From the NCBI RefSeq assembly GCF_000468095.1, contig NZ_ASZC01000015.1:1-64000 (forward strand): DNA of 64,000 nt, written 5' to 3'. Source of the DNA: Pantoea sp. AS-PWVM4 (lineage in GTDB: Bacteria; Pseudomonadota; Gammaproteobacteria; Enterobacterales; Enterobacteriaceae). A model generated the notes under the pieces. The model ran no database searches and had not been told where the DNA came from. It saw only the letters and a list, made by a program, of their open reading frames with translations. Positions 32,335-42,818 of the stretch are shown one piece after another. Position numbers and translations under genes: made by a program. The stretch's first letter is position 1; every line of letters begins with the position of its first letter.

Positions 32335-33699
32335 ATGGATTACTTTCCCCTGTTTTGCCGTCTTCAGGGCAAACGTTGTTTGCTGGTCGGCGGCGGTGAT
32401 GTCGCGGAACGCAAAGCACGCTTGCTGCTGGAGGCCGGTGCTGATTTGCACGTTGGCGCGCTGGATTTTTCCCCTGCTTTCTTACAGTGGGAACAACAGG
32501 GGAAAGTGGTGTTATGGCAAGGCGCGTTCACTGAAGAGTGGCTGGCAGACTGCTGGCTGGTGATTGCCGCCACCAACGATGATGCAGTGAATCAACAGGT
32601 GGGCGCAGCCGCCGAAGTTCGCCGTATCTTTTGCAATCTGGTCGATGCCCCTGAGCAGGCCAGCGCCATCATGCCCTCCATCGTCGACCGTTCACCGTTG
32701 ATGATCGCCGTATCGAGCGGTGGTCGCGCACCGGTGCTGGCTCGTCTGTTGCGAGAGAAGCTGGAGGCGATGCTGCCACAGCATCTGGGCCAACTGGCTA
32801 CATTGGCCGGTTCACTGCGCCAGCGGGTGAAAAATCGCTTTAGCAGCATCGCTCAGCGTCGTCATTTTTGGGAACGCTTCTTTGCCAGCGATCGTCTGGC
32901 GCAAACGCTGGCAAACGCTGATCATCCCCGCGCGGAGGCACTGGTCGAGACGCTGTTTGATGCGCCGCTGTCACAACAAGGTGAGGTGGTGCTGGTCGGT
33001 GCCGGACCTGGCGATGCGGGACTGCTGACGCTGAAAGGCCTGCAACATATCCAGCAGGCGGATGTGGTGGTGTATGACCGTCTGGTATCCGACCCGATAC
33101 TCAACCTGGTACGACGCGATGCGGAGCGTATTTTTGTCGGCAAACGCGCCGGTCACCACTGTGTGCCGCAGGCGGAAATTAATCAGTTGCTGTTGGAACA
33201 GGCGCAGCGTGGTAAACGCGTGGTGCGCCTCAAAGGTGGCGATCCCTTTATCTTTGGTCGTGGCGGCGAGGAGCTGGAGGTGTTGGCGCAGCATCATATC
33301 CCGTTTAGCGTGGTACCGGGGATTACCGCAGCATCGGGTTGTGCGGCTTACAGCGGCATCCCGCTCACCCACCGCGATCATGCGCAGAGCGTGCGTTTTG
33401 TCACCGGCCATTTGCAGCAGCATGGTGACATTGAGTGGCAAAAATTGGCCGCCGAGCAGCAAACGCTGGTGTTTTATATGGGTCTGACGCAGGCACCTGA
33501 GATCCAGCGCCAATTGATGTCACATGGCATGGACGCGGAGATGCCGGTAGCGCTGGTGCAAAACGGCACCACCCCACAGCAGCGCGTTGCCACCGGCACG
33601 CTGGGTACACTGGCCGCGCTGGCGCAGCAGTTTACCAGCCCGGCGCTGATTATTGTCGGTCGCGTGGTCGGACTGCGCGATCGGCTACGCTGGTTCTGA
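32335..33699 (+). CDS. cysG: Siroheme synthase CysG
   Basis: A 454-residue trifunctional enzyme. The N-terminal Met8p/CysG-N module (residues 1-200, [20 protein letters not shown]) is precorrin-2 dehydrogenase and sirohydrochlorin ferrochelatase. The C-terminal module (about 215-454, [18 protein letters not shown] and [13 protein letters not shown]) is the SAM-dependent uroporphyrinogen III methyltransferase. It supplies the siroheme of NirB and sulfite reductase, which explains its place after nirBDC. Confidence 0.97.
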   Translation: MDYFPLFCRLQGKRCLLVGGGDVAERKARLLLEAGADLHVGALDFSPAFLQWEQQGKVVLWQGAFTEEWLADCWLVIAATNDDAVNQQVGAAAEVRRIFCNLVDAPEQASAIMPSIVDRSPLMIAVSSGGRAPVLARLLREKLEAMLPQHLGQLATLAGSLRQRVKNRFSSIAQRRHFWERFFASDRLAQTLANADHPRAEALVETLFDAPLSQQGEVVLVGAGPGDAGLLTLKGLQHIQQADVVVYDRLVSDPILNLVRRDAERIFVGKRAGHHCVPQAEINQLLLEQAQRGKRVVRLKGGDPFIFGRGGEELEVLAQHHIPFSVVPGITAASGCAAYSGIPLTHRDHAQSVRFVTGHLQQHGDIEWQKLAAEQQTLVFYMGLTQAPEIQRQLMSHGMDAEMPVALVQNGTTPQQRVATGTLGTLAALAQQFTSPALIIVGRVVGLRDRLRWF

Positions 33700-33707
33700 G
33701 AAACAAA

Positions 33708-33736
33708 AACGGCGGATCCTCATGGCCCGCCGTTTC
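33708..33736. terminator. Bidirectional terminator between cysG and trpS
   Basis: AACGGCGG and CCGCCGTT form an 8-bp stem (33708-33715 and 33727-33734). On the minus strand it is followed by TTTGTTTC, a good intrinsic terminator for the aroK-trpS operon. On the plus strand the following sequence is TCACCTTT, weaker. Confidence 0.82.
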
Positions 33737-33755
33737 ACCTTTGCTGCGTTAGCGC

Positions 33756-34760
33756 TTATGGCTGAGCAACAAAGCCAACTGCTTCGTATACCTTCTTCAG
33801 CGTCTCCTGCGCATGTGCACGGGCTTTGGCCGCACCATCACGCATCACCTGATTGAGGAACTCTTCATCATTGCGGTAGCGGTTGTAACGCTCCTGCAAC
33901 TCGGTCAGCATGCCTGAAACCGCATCAGCAACGGCGCCTTTCAGGTGGCCATACATCTTACCTTCGAACTCCTGCTCAAGTTCCGGGACGGGTTTGCCCG
34001 TTACACCCGAGAGAATATCCAACAGGTTCGATACCCCGGCCTTCTCTTTGATGTCGTAGCGCACCACTGGCGGCTCTTCAGAGTCGGTCACCGCGCGTTT
34101 GATTTTCTTCACCACCGATTTCGGATCTTCCAGCAGGCCGATCACGTTGTTACGGTTGTCGTCGGATTTCGACATCTTCTTAGTCGGCTCCAGCAGCGAC
34201 ATCACGCGTGCACCCGATTTCGGAATAAAGGGCTCCGGCACTTTGAAGATGTCGCCATACAGCGCGTTAAAACGCTGGGCGATGTCACGGCTCAGCTCCA
34301 GATGCTGCTTCTGATCTTCACCCACCGGGACCTGGTTGGTCTGATACAGCAGGATATCGGCCGCCATCAGCACCGGATAGTCAAACAGACCGGCATTGAT
34401 GTTCTCTTCATAACGTGCAGATTTGTCTTTGAACTGCGTCATGCGGCTCAACTCACCGAAGTAGGCGTAGCAGTTGAGGATCCAGCTCAGCTGAGCATGC
34501 TCCGGGACATGCGACTGAACAAAGATGGTGCTTTTGTTCGGATCGATGCCACAGGCAAGATACAGCGCCAGAGTATCCAGCGTCGCTTTACGCAGCGCGG
34601 CGGGGTCCTGGCGAACGGTAATGGCGTGCAGATCGACGATGCAGTAAATGCAGTGGAAATCATCCTGCATCTGCACCCACTGACGCAGCGCACCCATGTA
34701 GTTGCCAATGGTCAGTTCACCGGAAGGCTGGGCGCCGCTGAAAACGATGGGTTTGCTCAT
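33756..34760 (-). CDS. trpS: Tryptophanyl-tRNA synthetase
   Basis: A 334-residue class-I synthetase, the same length as E. coli TrpS. The HIGH-equivalent motif is TIGN in [13 protein letters not shown] (about residues 17-20) and the KMSKS loop is KKMSKSD (about 194-200). The ATG at 34760 gives the family start [15 protein letters not shown]. It is the last gene of the aroK-aroB-damX-dam-rpe-gph-trpS superoperon. Confidence 0.97.
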   Translation of the reverse strand: MSKPIVFSGAQPSGELTIGNYMGALRQWVQMQDDFHCIYCIVDLHAITVRQDPAALRKATLDTLALYLACGIDPNKSTIFVQSHVPEHAQLSWILNCYAYFGELSRMTQFKDKSARYEENINAGLFDYPVLMAADILLYQTNQVPVGEDQKQHLELSRDIAQRFNALYGDIFKVPEPFIPKSGARVMSLLEPTKKMSKSDDNRNNVIGLLEDPKSVVKKIKRAVTDSEEPPVVRYDIKEKAGVSNLLDILSGVTGKPVPELEQEFEGKMYGHLKGAVADAVSGMLTELQERYNRYRNDEEFLNQVMRDGAAKARAHAQETLKKVYEAVGFVAQP

Positions 34761-34776
34761 GCTTATATCCTGATAA

Positions 34777-35454
34777 TCACAGCCCGAGTGCGGGCAAAAG
34801 TTCGTCAAAAGAGTCGAGTGTTAAATCGGGTTGGCTGCTGGCGATGGGTTCGCCGTAGTTGTAACCAAAGGTCATGCCAATGTTCGGTACGCCTGCTGCC
34901 TGGGCTGCGAGGATATCATTGCGTGAATCGCCAACAAACAGCAATTGCTGTGGCAACACACCAAATCGTCCCAGTACGAGGAAAATCGCTGCCGGATGCG
35001 GTTTTTTCACTACCACATCATCGCCACCAATAATCAGAGAGAAGTAGTCAGCGATGCCCAGCGAAGCCAGCAGAGGGGCAACAAACGGCGTCGGTTTATT
35101 GGTGACGATCGCCAGCGGCAAGCCCTTTTCTGCCAATTTTGCCAGTGTGGCTTTTACCTGGGGGAACAGCGTACTGCCCGCTTCCACGGTTTCGGCGTAA
35201 TACTTATCGAACAACGTGCGCGCATCACGCTGTTCATTTTCCTGCGGTTCGCGGCCCAGTGCCCAGGTCAGTGCACGGGTCATCATCACATCGGCACCGT
35301 TACCAATCCAGGTTGAGGCACGCGCTACACCTGGCGGCGGCAACTGCAAATCACCCAGGGCATGATCGATGGCCTGGGCCAGGCCAGGCGCGCTGTCCAC
35401 CAGCGTACCATCCAGATCAAACGCCAGAGCGCGAATATCAGTGAAATGAGCCAT
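34777..35454 (-). CDS. gph: Phosphoglycolate phosphatase
   Basis: A 225-residue HAD-superfamily hydrolase with motif [13 protein letters not shown] (about residues 13-24), motif II IVTNKP and motif III/IV around [11 protein letters not shown]. It removes 2-phosphoglycolate formed in repair of 3'-phosphoglycolate DNA ends. It overlaps rpe by 17 bp and lies 16 bp before trpS. Confidence 0.95.
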   Translation of the reverse strand: MAHFTDIRALAFDLDGTLVDSAPGLAQAIDHALGDLQLPPPGVARASTWIGNGADVMMTRALTWALGREPQENEQRDARTLFDKYYAETVEAGSTLFPQVKATLAKLAEKGLPLAIVTNKPTPFVAPLLASLGIADYFSLIIGGDDVVVKKPHPAAIFLVLGRFGVLPQQLLFVGDSRNDILAAQAAGVPNIGMTFGYNYGEPIASSQPDLTLDSFDELLPALGL

Positions 35455-36121
35455 TTACCTTCTCCAGTTCGCTGCGCATCGCATCGATCACTTTTTTGTA
35501 ATCGGGGTGACCAAAAATGGCGGAACCAGCGACAAACATATCCGCACCGGCTGCGGCAATCTGACCGATGTTGTCGATCTTCACACCGCCATCCACTTCC
35601 AGACGGATATCGTAGCCGCTCTGATCAATGAGACGACGCGCCTGACGCAGTTTATCCAGCGTACCGGGAATGAAAGACTGACCGCCAAAGCCAGGGTTAA
35701 CCGACATCAGCAGGATGATATCCAGCTTATCCATCACATAATCGAGATAGCTGAGTGGCGTTGCCGGGTTAAACACCAGACCCGCTTTACAACCGTGTTC
35801 TTTGATTAGTTGCAGCGTGCGGTCAACATGTTGGCTGGCTTCAGGGTGAAAAGTAATGTAGCTGGCACCGGCTTTGGCAAAGGCCGGGATGAGTTCATCC
35901 ACCGGTTTAACCATCAGATGCACATCGATCGGTGCGGTGATGCCGTAATCACGCAATGCTTTCAGCACCATCGGCCCCATCGTCAGATTGGGAACGTAGT
36001 GGTTATCCATCACATCGAAATGCACCACATCGCCGCCTGCCGCCAGCGCTTTGGCGGTGTCTTCACCCAGACGGGCAAAGTCAGCAGACAGGATTGAAGG
36101 GGCCAGTAAAAATTGTTTCAT
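35438..36121 (-). CDS. rpe: Ribulose-phosphate 3-epimerase
   Basis: A 227-residue TIM-barrel epimerase of the pentose-phosphate pathway, interconverting ribulose-5-phosphate and xylulose-5-phosphate. Typical segments are [16 protein letters not shown] (residues 6-21), [18 protein letters not shown] with the metal-binding His/Asp, and [15 protein letters not shown] (about 139-153). Its 3' end overlaps gph by 17 bp. Confidence 0.97.
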   Translation of the reverse strand: MKQFLLAPSILSADFARLGEDTAKALAAGGDVVHFDVMDNHYVPNLTMGPMVLKALRDYGITAPIDVHLMVKPVDELIPAFAKAGASYITFHPEASQHVDRTLQLIKEHGCKAGLVFNPATPLSYLDYVMDKLDIILLMSVNPGFGGQSFIPGTLDKLRQARRLIDQSGYDIRLEVDGGVKIDNIGQIAAAGADMFVAGSAIFGHPDYKKVIDAMRSELEKVNGSFH

Positions 36122-36186
36122 CCGATTCTCCCAATTTTGTGCGCCAGCACGAGCTGGCGTAATGCGTTGGTCGCGGACGAAACAGG

Positions 36187-36999
36187 CTAGCGGAAAAGCG
36201 CCAGCAGTTCGTCAACCTGAGTGCGACCACTTATGCTTCGGCTGATGGAACGCCGGGCTTTAACAACATGTAATACCGCATTCCGATACCACTCACGCGT
36301 CAGCAGGGTATCGTGGTTGGAAATTAATACCGGAATCTGATTCTCTTTTGCCAGCTGGGCCGCCAGTTCTGCCAAATGCTGCTGCTCGCGCATACTGAAG
36401 CTGTTGGTATGGTAGGCAGTAAAGTTGGCCGTCGCCGACAAGGGCGCATACGGCGGATCGCAGTACACCACCGAGCCTTTGTGTGCGCGGTTCAGAGTAA
36501 CATCGTACGATTCGCAGACAAAAGTGGCTTTTTGCGCCCGTTCAGCAAACCACAGCAGTTCCGCTTCAGGAAAATAAGGTTTGCGATAACGGCCAAAAGG
36601 CACATTAAACTCACCGCGCAAATTGTAGCGGCACAGGCCGTTATAACCGTGACGATTGAGATACAGAAACAGCAAGGCGCGCTGATACACATCACGACTG
36701 GCGTTAAAGGCCACCCGCTGCGCGTAGTAGAACTCTGCGTTGTTGACTTCCGGTGTGAATAACTTACGCGCATCGTCGATAAATTCCGTGGTGCGGGTTT
36801 TGACGATGTTGTACAGGTTGATCAGGTCACTGTTGATGTCAGCCAGATGATAACGGTCATAATCCGTGTTGAGAAACACAGAGCCGGCACCAACAAATGG
36901 CTCAATCAGGCAGTCGCCTTGCGGCAAGTGACGACGAATGTCATCAAGGAGCGGGTATTTCCCTCCGGCCCATTTCAGGAAAGCGCGATTTTTTTTCAT
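36187..36999 (-). CDS. dam: DNA adenine methyltransferase Dam
   Basis: A 270-residue N6-adenine methyltransferase for GATC. The SAM-binding motif is FVGAGSVF (about residues 35-42), the catalytic motif DPPY at 181-184, and the N-terminal FLKWAGGK motif at 7-14. It directs mismatch repair strand choice, SeqA-controlled replication initiation and phase variation. It sits between damX and rpe in the superoperon. Confidence 0.97.
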   Translation of the reverse strand: MKKNRAFLKWAGGKYPLLDDIRRHLPQGDCLIEPFVGAGSVFLNTDYDRYHLADINSDLINLYNIVKTRTTEFIDDARKLFTPEVNNAEFYYAQRVAFNASRDVYQRALLFLYLNRHGYNGLCRYNLRGEFNVPFGRYRKPYFPEAELLWFAERAQKATFVCESYDVTLNRAHKGSVVYCDPPYAPLSATANFTAYHTNSFSMREQQHLAELAAQLAKENQIPVLISNHDTLLTREWYRNAVLHVVKARRSISRSISGRTQVDELLALFR

Positions 37000-37095
37000 G
37001 CTGTCGTGGTTATTACATCTTAATTATTGGCTGTGGCGGTACCGACAGCAGCTTTGCGCTTAAAACGGGGCCACAGTGACGCGGCCCCACAATGA

Positions 37096-38109
37096 TTACT
37101 CGCTTTCTTTTTTCACCTGGCTCAGGGGTTTCACCCACGGGTTCTGCGCGCGCACTTCGGCAGGCAGCGAAGAGACTGCACGTTTGGCATCTGCGGGGGT
37201 AGCGTAGGAGCCACTTACCAGCACATACCAGGGCTGACCATTACGGGTGGTTTTATACACATGATAGCCGCTCAGATTCTGTTTCTTCGCCCAGGCATTC
37301 AGGCTTTCCGCTTTCGAAGCGCCACTCAGCTGCAACGTATAGTTACCGCCAGGCAGAGACTTACTGGCTCCACTGCTGACCGGTGCGGCGTTATGCGTGA
37401 CTGTCGACTGCGGTTTGCTCTCGCGTACGGCTGGCTTGCTGGCCGTCGGGGCTTTATGCGTTGGGGTATGGGTTTCACGCTGGCTGCTGGCACGCGGCTT
37501 TTCTTCACGCGCGATCGGCGGGGAAATGGCTTTACCACTGCCGCTTACCGTCGCGGGAGCCGTAGGCAATGAACTGTTGCCCTGCGCACCCTGTGCTGCG
37601 CTATCCACCTGGCCCTGCTGATTATTCAGTGCAGTATTGAGATCGCCTGGCAGGGTCACGCGTTGCTGATTCGCCGGCGTGTCTACCGGTGCAGCCTGCG
37701 TCGGCGTCGATGACACAGGAGGCATAGAGATGGATTGTGAGCCGTTGTCAGCGGTTGGCGCATTCGCGGCGGGTTGTGACGCGCTGCCTTCCGGCGCTGG
37801 CGTCGTGTTCTGCTGGCCGCTCATGGAGGTGGAACCGGAGAGATCAATATTCTTTTCCGCGCCGCCAGAAGCCGGAGCTGGGCTGTTACTTCCTGCGGTA
37901 TTCGCTGGCTTGCTTTCATCCGGGCCGTTCAGTGCCGAACCAATACCCAGTACCAGCAATAACAGAACCAGAATCCCGATGCCCATCATCATATGCTGAC
38001 GGGAAACCGGTACTTTTACTTTTGGCGCAGACGACGATTTGCGGGGCCGTGTGGGGCGACGGTCACTGGCATCAGGTTTTAACTCGTCTTCCGGTTTAAA
38101 CTCATCCAT
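37096..38109 (-). CDS. damX: SPOR-domain cell division protein DamX, short form
   Basis: A 337-residue bitopic membrane protein. A short cytosolic tail (residues 1-38) is followed by a membrane segment (about 41-60, MMMGIGILVLLLLVLGIGSAL-like), a long low-complexity periplasmic linker rich in Ser, Pro, Ala and Gln, and a SPOR domain (about 255-330) that binds septal denuded peptidoglycan. E. coli DamX is about 428 residues; the roughly 60-residue acidic/charged block of its cytosolic tail is missing here. The reading frame is intact. It lies between aroB and dam. Confidence 0.92.
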   Translation of the reverse strand: MDEFKPEDELKPDASDRRPTRPRKSSSAPKVKVPVSRQHMMMGIGILVLLLLVLGIGSALNGPDESKPANTAGSNSPAPASGGAEKNIDLSGSTSMSGQQNTTPAPEGSASQPAANAPTADNGSQSISMPPVSSTPTQAAPVDTPANQQRVTLPGDLNTALNNQQGQVDSAAQGAQGNSSLPTAPATVSGSGKAISPPIAREEKPRASSQRETHTPTHKAPTASKPAVRESKPQSTVTHNAAPVSSGASKSLPGGNYTLQLSGASKAESLNAWAKKQNLSGYHVYKTTRNGQPWYVLVSGSYATPADAKRAVSSLPAEVRAQNPWVKPLSQVKKESE

Positions 38110-38179
38110 TTAGCCTCCTCCGTAAAACGGCACGCATCCGACGCGCCGCATCACCACTCTTTTCTTTACCCGGCGGGTA

Positions 38180-39271
38180 TTATAATGATTTCTGACAATC
38201 GTTAATTGCAGCCAGCACCATATCATGTGCTACGCCTGCACGCACTTCAGAGCGACCGATAGCGAGAGGCAGCACCAGACGCAGTTCGCCCGCCAGTACT
38301 TTTTTATCACGCATCATATGCGGCAAATACTCTTCCGCCGCCATGCTTTCCGGACCATGCACCGGTAAACCGGCACGCAGCAACAACGCAATAATGCGAT
38401 CGGTATCCGCCGCACTGAACTGACCAAGACGTTCAGCGGTACGCGCAGCCATCACCATGCCTGCGGCAACCGCTTCACCGTGCAGCCAGTTGCCGTAACC
38501 CATATGGGCTTCAATGGCATGACCAAAAGTATGGCCCAGATTCAGCAACGCGCGCAGACCTGTTTCACGTTCATCAGCGGCCACGACTTCGGCTTTCAGC
38601 TCGCAGCAGCGGCGAATACAGTAAGCCATGGCTTTTTCATCCAGCGCCAGCAGAGCATCAAGATTTTGCTCCAGCCACTGGAAAAAATCACCATCAAGAA
38701 TGATGCCGTATTTAATCACTTCCGCCAGGCCAGACGCCAGTTCACGCGGCGGCAGTGTGGCAAGGCAATCGGTATCAACCACCACGGAGGCAGGCTGATA
38801 AAACGCGCCTATCATGTTTTTGCCGAGCGGATGGTTAACGGCGGTCTTACCACCAACGGAAGAATCCACCTGAGAAAGCAAGGTCGTCGGTACCTGAATA
38901 AAACGCACGCCGCGCTGATAGCTGGCCGCAGCGAAACCGGTGAGATCACCAATCACACCACCGCCCAGCGCAATCAGCGTGGTATCGCGGCCATGCGGCT
39001 TCTGCAACAAGGCGGTAAACACCTCATCCATCACCGCCAACGTTTTATACTGCTCACCATCGGGCAGGATCACCTGATCCACTTTCACCCCTGCTGCACT
39101 CAGCAGTGCCGACAGCTTCTGCAAATAGATCGGCGCCAGCGTCTGGTTGGTGACCAGCATCGCATTGTCACCGGCTTTCAGCGGCCAAAAAGAAGCCGGA
39201 TCGTTAAACAGCCCGGCAGCAATGGTGATGGGATAACTACGATCCCCGAGCGAGACAGTGATCTTCTCCAT
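38180..39271 (-). CDS. aroB: 3-dehydroquinate synthase AroB
   Basis: A 363-residue NAD+- and Zn-dependent enzyme of the shikimate pathway that turns DAHP into 3-dehydroquinate. Conserved features include DGEQYKTL (about residues 71-78), [19 protein letters not shown] (about 103-121), and the metal ligands around [13 protein letters not shown] (about 241-253). It follows aroK by 38 bp in the same operon. Confidence 0.97.
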   Translation of the reverse strand: MEKITVSLGDRSYPITIAAGLFNDPASFWPLKAGDNAMLVTNQTLAPIYLQKLSALLSAAGVKVDQVILPDGEQYKTLAVMDEVFTALLQKPHGRDTTLIALGGGVIGDLTGFAAASYQRGVRFIQVPTTLLSQVDSSVGGKTAVNHPLGKNMIGAFYQPASVVVDTDCLATLPPRELASGLAEVIKYGIILDGDFFQWLEQNLDALLALDEKAMAYCIRRCCELKAEVVAADERETGLRALLNLGHTFGHAIEAHMGYGNWLHGEAVAAGMVMAARTAERLGQFSAADTDRIIALLLRAGLPVHGPESMAAEEYLPHMMRDKKVLAGELRLVLPLAIGRSEVRAGVAHDMVLAAINDCQKSL

Positions 39272-39309
39272 GATGACCGATACCTATGACTTAGCCCTCA
39301 GGCGCTGGA

Positions 39310-39831
39310 TCAACTTTTTTCCAGCATATTGATGATCTGATTTGCCACTACTTTTGCACTTTGATCGTCAGTGCGGATAGTGACATCAGCGATCTCTTCA
39401 TAAAGCGGGTTACGTTCGTCTGCCAGCGCTTCCAGTACTTCACGCGGCGGCGAGTCAACTTGCAGTAATGGGCGCTTTTTATCACGCTGCGTACGAGCAA
39501 GTTGCTTTTCGATGGTGGTTTCGAGGTAGACGACCACACCGCGGGCGGAGAGACGATTACGGGTTTCTCGGGATTTGACGGAACCGCCACCGGTAGCCAG
39601 CACGATGCCCTGCTTCTCGGTCAGTTCATTGATAATCTTTTCTTCACGATCGCGGAAACCCGCTTCGCCTTCAACGTCAAACACCCAGCCCACATCCGCT
39701 CCGGTACGTCGCTCAATTTCCTGATCGGAATCGAAAAATTCCATATTGAGTTGCTGAGCTAACTGACGACCAATAGTGCTTTTGCCGGCACCCATCGGCC
39801 CAACCAGAAAGATATTGCGTTTCTCTGCCAT
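39310..39831 (-). CDS. aroK: Shikimate kinase I
   Basis: A 173-residue P-loop kinase, the E. coli length. Walker A is GPMGAGKST (about residues 11-19), the shikimate-binding [11 protein letters not shown] follows (about 33-43), and ATGGGSV is near 78-84. The ATG at 39831 gives the family N-terminus [11 protein letters not shown]; the frame is open upstream without similarity. It is the first gene of the superoperon. Confidence 0.97.
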   Translation of the reverse strand: MAEKRNIFLVGPMGAGKSTIGRQLAQQLNMEFFDSDQEIERRTGADVGWVFDVEGEAGFRDREEKIINELTEKQGIVLATGGGSVKSRETRNRLSARGVVVYLETTIEKQLARTQRDKKRPLLQVDSPPREVLEALADERNPLYEEIADVTIRTDDQSAKVVANQIINMLEKS

Positions 39832-40211
39832 TTTGTCGGTATTACTAAGAATTCGTTGATGATACCCCGCGTTCAGCTTTAGCTGGCGGGACAGGAACTG
39901 AGACCTCATGAGCGTTAGCAAGAGTCAGACGAAAAATTATCTCAACACTCATGGCCGTTTGGCAACCGAATAAATTGCCCCCGGCGACCTCATAACAGGA
40001 CCGGTCTGTGGTTCGCGAGACGGTAACGCACCTCCGCAACCCCTTTAGACCTCAGGGTATATGTTCATTTGGCGTCAGTATCGCTTGTGACTGACGCCCA
40101 TCGGGAGATTTTTTGTCGCGTTCCGTTACACCGTTTAAAAATCGCTAAACCTTGTAAGCTAATTCCTGTCCTGCGTCAACGCAGTTGGCATCACAGAGCG
40201 AATTTTCCTCT
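39832..40211. other. aroK-hofQ intergenic region
   Basis: These 380 bp carry no convincing gene. They should hold the aroK promoter(s). The clearest structure is an 8-bp inverted repeat GGCGTCAG / CTGACGCC (40071-40078 and 40091-40098), with a T6 run beginning 11 bp to its right on the plus strand. The spacing is too long for a canonical terminator and no plus-strand gene reads into it. Confidence 0.45.
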
Positions 40212-41477
40212 TTATCCGGTTGTAAGCGCTGCTTCCCTGACCAGTCTGGGGGTAATGAAGATCACCAGTTCCTTTTTCTTCCGCTCATCCGTTTGATGAC
40301 GAAAAAGATTTCCCACCACCGGTAACTGACCCAGCCAGGGGACGCGATTTTCGTTTTGCGCCCGCTGCTGCTGAAAAATTCCCCCCAGAGCCAGGGTTTC
40401 ACCATCACGCAGCGTGACCTGGGTGTCGATTTCCTGCTTATCAATACTTAAGGTTTGATGCTCACCCGTGTTGATACTGCGGCCCGGCATGTTCTGGCTC
40501 AGGCGAAGTTTTAACTGAATACGGCCATTGCCCAGTACTACCGGCGTCACCTCCATACCCAGGACCGCCTCCTTAAATTCGATGGCAGTCGCGCCGCTGT
40601 TACCGGATTTCACCTCATAAGGAATTTCCGTTCCCTGTTTAATGGTGGCGGTTTGCTGATGCGAGGTAAAAAGCCGTGGGCTGGCGATGATTTCAATCTG
40701 GCTTTCCTGCTCCAGCGCACTCAGCTCAAGATTGAGCAACTCACCTCCCACCTGTCCCAGTGTCACCCCCATGCGAAAGGCGGGATTACTTACCGCCAGC
40801 GGAATCGCCAACTGCGGATTACGCAGGGCTTGCGTGACCTCTTCCGCCGGTGAAATCCCCCAATTCACCCCCAGCTCGCGCAAATGCTCCTCGCTGATGG
40901 TCACGATATGGGCTGATAACTCGACCTGCTCCAGTGGCAGGTCCAACGCTTTGAGCCAGCTTACGGTGTTCTGCAACGCCTCGGGCGTGTCGCGCAGCAA
41001 CAAACTGTTGGTGCGGCTGTCCACGGTGACACTGCCGCGCGAGGTCATTAGCGAGCGCTCGGTTTGCAAGCTACGTGCAGCATCACTGGCATTGGCGTAA
41101 TAAAAAGTGACCGTCTGCTGTGTCAATGCGATGTGTTGCTGTTGTTCCTCACGTTCCGCCTGGATTTTTTGCGCCTGCCACTGCTGCCAGCTTTCCGGAT
41201 AAACCAGCAGCACGTCTTCTTCCTGTACCACGCTCAGTCGCGCCAGTCGGGCAACCAGCGCCAGAGCACGTTGCCAGTCGACATTTTCCAGCCGTAGGGA
41301 GAGCCGCCCTTCAACCCCCGGAGCAATCAGCAAATTGGTTTGCTGATAATCCGCCAGCGCCTGAAAAATGTTTTCAACTGGGGCATCGTCAAAAACCAGA
41401 CTCAATCTCTGTTCACTGGCGTGCAATGGCACGTTCAGACACAGCACCACCAGCATCCATAGCGTCTTCCGTGACAT
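40212..41477 (-). CDS. hofQ: Secretin-type outer membrane DNA uptake protein HofQ
   Basis: A 421-residue secretin of the PilQ/HofQ family. A signal peptide (about residues 1-20) is followed by an N-domain (AMIN/STN-like, LSLVFDDAPVENIFQALADY) and a secretin core (about 240-415; VTLGQVGGELLNLELSALEQ and the C-terminal ELVIFITPRLV). In Haemophilus the homologue (ComE) admits DNA in natural transformation; E. coli uses it to take up DNA as a nutrient. A strong AAGGAGGT precedes the ATG. Its 5' end overlaps hofP by 65 bp. Confidence 0.93.
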   Translation of the reverse strand: MSRKTLWMLVVLCLNVPLHASEQRLSLVFDDAPVENIFQALADYQQTNLLIAPGVEGRLSLRLENVDWQRALALVARLARLSVVQEEDVLLVYPESWQQWQAQKIQAEREEQQQHIALTQQTVTFYYANASDAARSLQTERSLMTSRGSVTVDSRTNSLLLRDTPEALQNTVSWLKALDLPLEQVELSAHIVTISEEHLRELGVNWGISPAEEVTQALRNPQLAIPLAVSNPAFRMGVTLGQVGGELLNLELSALEQESQIEIIASPRLFTSHQQTATIKQGTEIPYEVKSGNSGATAIEFKEAVLGMEVTPVVLGNGRIQLKLRLSQNMPGRSINTGEHQTLSIDKQEIDTQVTLRDGETLALGGIFQQQRAQNENRVPWLGQLPVVGNLFRHQTDERKKKELVIFITPRLVREAALTTG

Positions 41478-41802
41478 AGAAACCTCCTTTTATACGAAAC
41501 TGTATTTGCTGTGGCGAACAACTCTGTTCAGCCAGCAAAAGTAATGAGCGTGCCGTGAGGTGTTGCACACGCCAGGGCGTCTGGGGCAACTGCATCTGTT
41601 GCTCCAATCTGACATTTTTACCCTGTGGTGAGCGCAGCCAGGCAACATAGTGATCAGGGATACCGACGATGCCTTGCAACCGCCACCCTTGCGGTGGAGC
41701 TATTGTGGACTGGCAGAATACAGGTGCCATCGGTTGGAAAGGGTCCCGCGCCAGTACCGCTGGACTGCCCAACAGGAAACACAGCAGCACGCTAACCCTC
41801 AT
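41413..41802 (-). CDS. hofP: HofP family DNA utilization protein (PilP-like)
   Basis: A 129-residue exported protein with a signal peptide (residues 1-18, ending AVLA) and the short RDPFQP motif typical of HofP and PilP. It is thought to link the inner-membrane HofNO pair to the HofQ secretin. Sequence conservation of this family is low, so the name rests on motif and position. Its last 21 codons overlap the start of hofQ. Confidence 0.82.
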   Translation of the reverse strand: MRVSVLLCFLLGSPAVLARDPFQPMAPVFCQSTIAPPQGWRLQGIVGIPDHYVAWLRSPQGKNVRLEQQMQLPQTPWRVQHLTARSLLLLAEQSCSPQQIQFRIKGGFYVTEDAMDAGGAVSERAIARQ

Positions 41803-42283
41803 CGCGGCTCTCCAGCCAAAGTTGCGTCATCAGCGTTCCCTGATCTGCCTGAAGTTGAAAACGTTCCGGCACGGGCAACGCCGTATGCGCCAGTTCAGCA
41901 AACAGCGGCGTAAATTGCTGCCAGTTCAGTTTGAGGATAATATGCTGTGGCTGGCTTTCCGGCTGCCAGGCTTCCAGTTGCGTTCCCCTTGCCGCCAGTA
42001 GAGTTTCAAGTAATTGGGGTGGACTGAAGGTGGCAGGTTGTTGCAGCTCGCTGATCTCAACCAGCAACTCAGCAACGGGCGGATGCAACGCTAGCCGTTG
42101 CAAGCGCTGCTGCTCAAGTTGTGCCTGCTGCACCAATTGACGCTCTTGCCCGGCACGCATCTGTTGTTGCGGCAATAGCACCACCAACCACCCCAGTGCC
42201 AAAACCAGCAGTGGCAACGCCAACAGCAAGGCGGCACGCCACGGTAGCGCCAGATGCATCAGGCGCTGAAGCCCTTCATTCAC
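41792..42283 (-). CDS. hofO: HofO family DNA utilization protein (PilO-like)
   Basis: A 163-residue bitopic protein with one membrane segment (about residues 17-37, LLLALPLLVLALGWLVVL), then a coiled coil rich in Gln and Leu and a small periplasmic domain. The start is GTG at 42283, with GGAGGTGAAAG upstream. It overlaps hofN by 8 bp and hofP by 11 bp. The role is as the PilO-like half of a transperiplasmic alignment complex. Confidence 0.82.
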   Translation of the reverse strand: MNEGLQRLMHLALPWRAALLLALPLLVLALGWLVVLLPQQQMRAGQERQLVQQAQLEQQRLQRLALHPPVAELLVEISELQQPATFSPPQLLETLLAARGTQLEAWQPESQPQHIILKLNWQQFTPLFAELAHTALPVPERFQLQADQGTLMTQLWLESRDEG

Positions 42284-42818
42284 CTTTCACCTCCACCACC
42301 TGTGCACGTAAGGTAAAACGGTAATGACCATCTGGCTGACGCTGCACGTTCCCCTGACGAATCCCCGGGAACAGTGGCACTTTCGCCAGCAGGCGGCGAA
42401 AATCGCCAATCGCAGCCATGCTCGACGCCAGCCCTTCCAGCACCAGTTGCCCTTGCCTGCGCTCCATGCGGCTCAGCCACAACGTTTCCGGCATCAGTTC
42501 GGGTAATTGCTGCCAGAACTGCTGCCAGGCCAGATGCTGCAATTGCCGCGTCTGTTGCTGGCGTTGCGTTTGTATTAAAGCATCACGTTGCAGCAGCAAC
42601 CGCTGTTGATCACTCAGCTGTTGATCAAGCTCGCCAAGTCGTTGTGCGAGTTGTTGTTGCTCAGCCTGGTGCTGCTGACTGACGAGATATCCGCGCCAGC
42701 CACACAGCAGTAAAATCAGCAGGCTGATACCAAAACCACTCGCCAGGAACATCAGGCTCTGTTGACGCTGACGCCGCCACTGTTGGAGACGCCAGGGAAG
42801 TAGATTAACCGTCAGCAT
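42276..42818 (-). CDS. hofN: HofN family DNA utilization protein (PilN-like)
   Basis: A 180-residue bitopic protein with the PilN signature VNLLPWR at residues 4-10, which docks on the cytosolic HofM. It has one membrane segment (about 23-44), a long Gln-rich coiled coil (48-100) and a periplasmic ferredoxin-like domain. The ATG at 42818 shares its first base with the hofM stop. A longer in-frame extension overlaps hofM and is rejected. Confidence 0.88.
   Translation of the reverse strand: MLTVNLLPWRLQQWRRQRQQSLMFLASGFGISLLILLLCGWRGYLVSQQHQAEQQQLAQRLGELDQQLSDQQRLLLQRDALIQTQRQQQTRQLQHLAWQQFWQQLPELMPETLWLSRMERRQGQLVLEGLASSMAAIGDFRRLLAKVPLFPGIRQGNVQRQPDGHYRFTLRAQVVEVKGE

Noticed and set aside
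33945..35033. A 362-codon open frame on the plus strand
   Set aside because: It is antisense to trpS and gph and is explained by codon bias of those genes.
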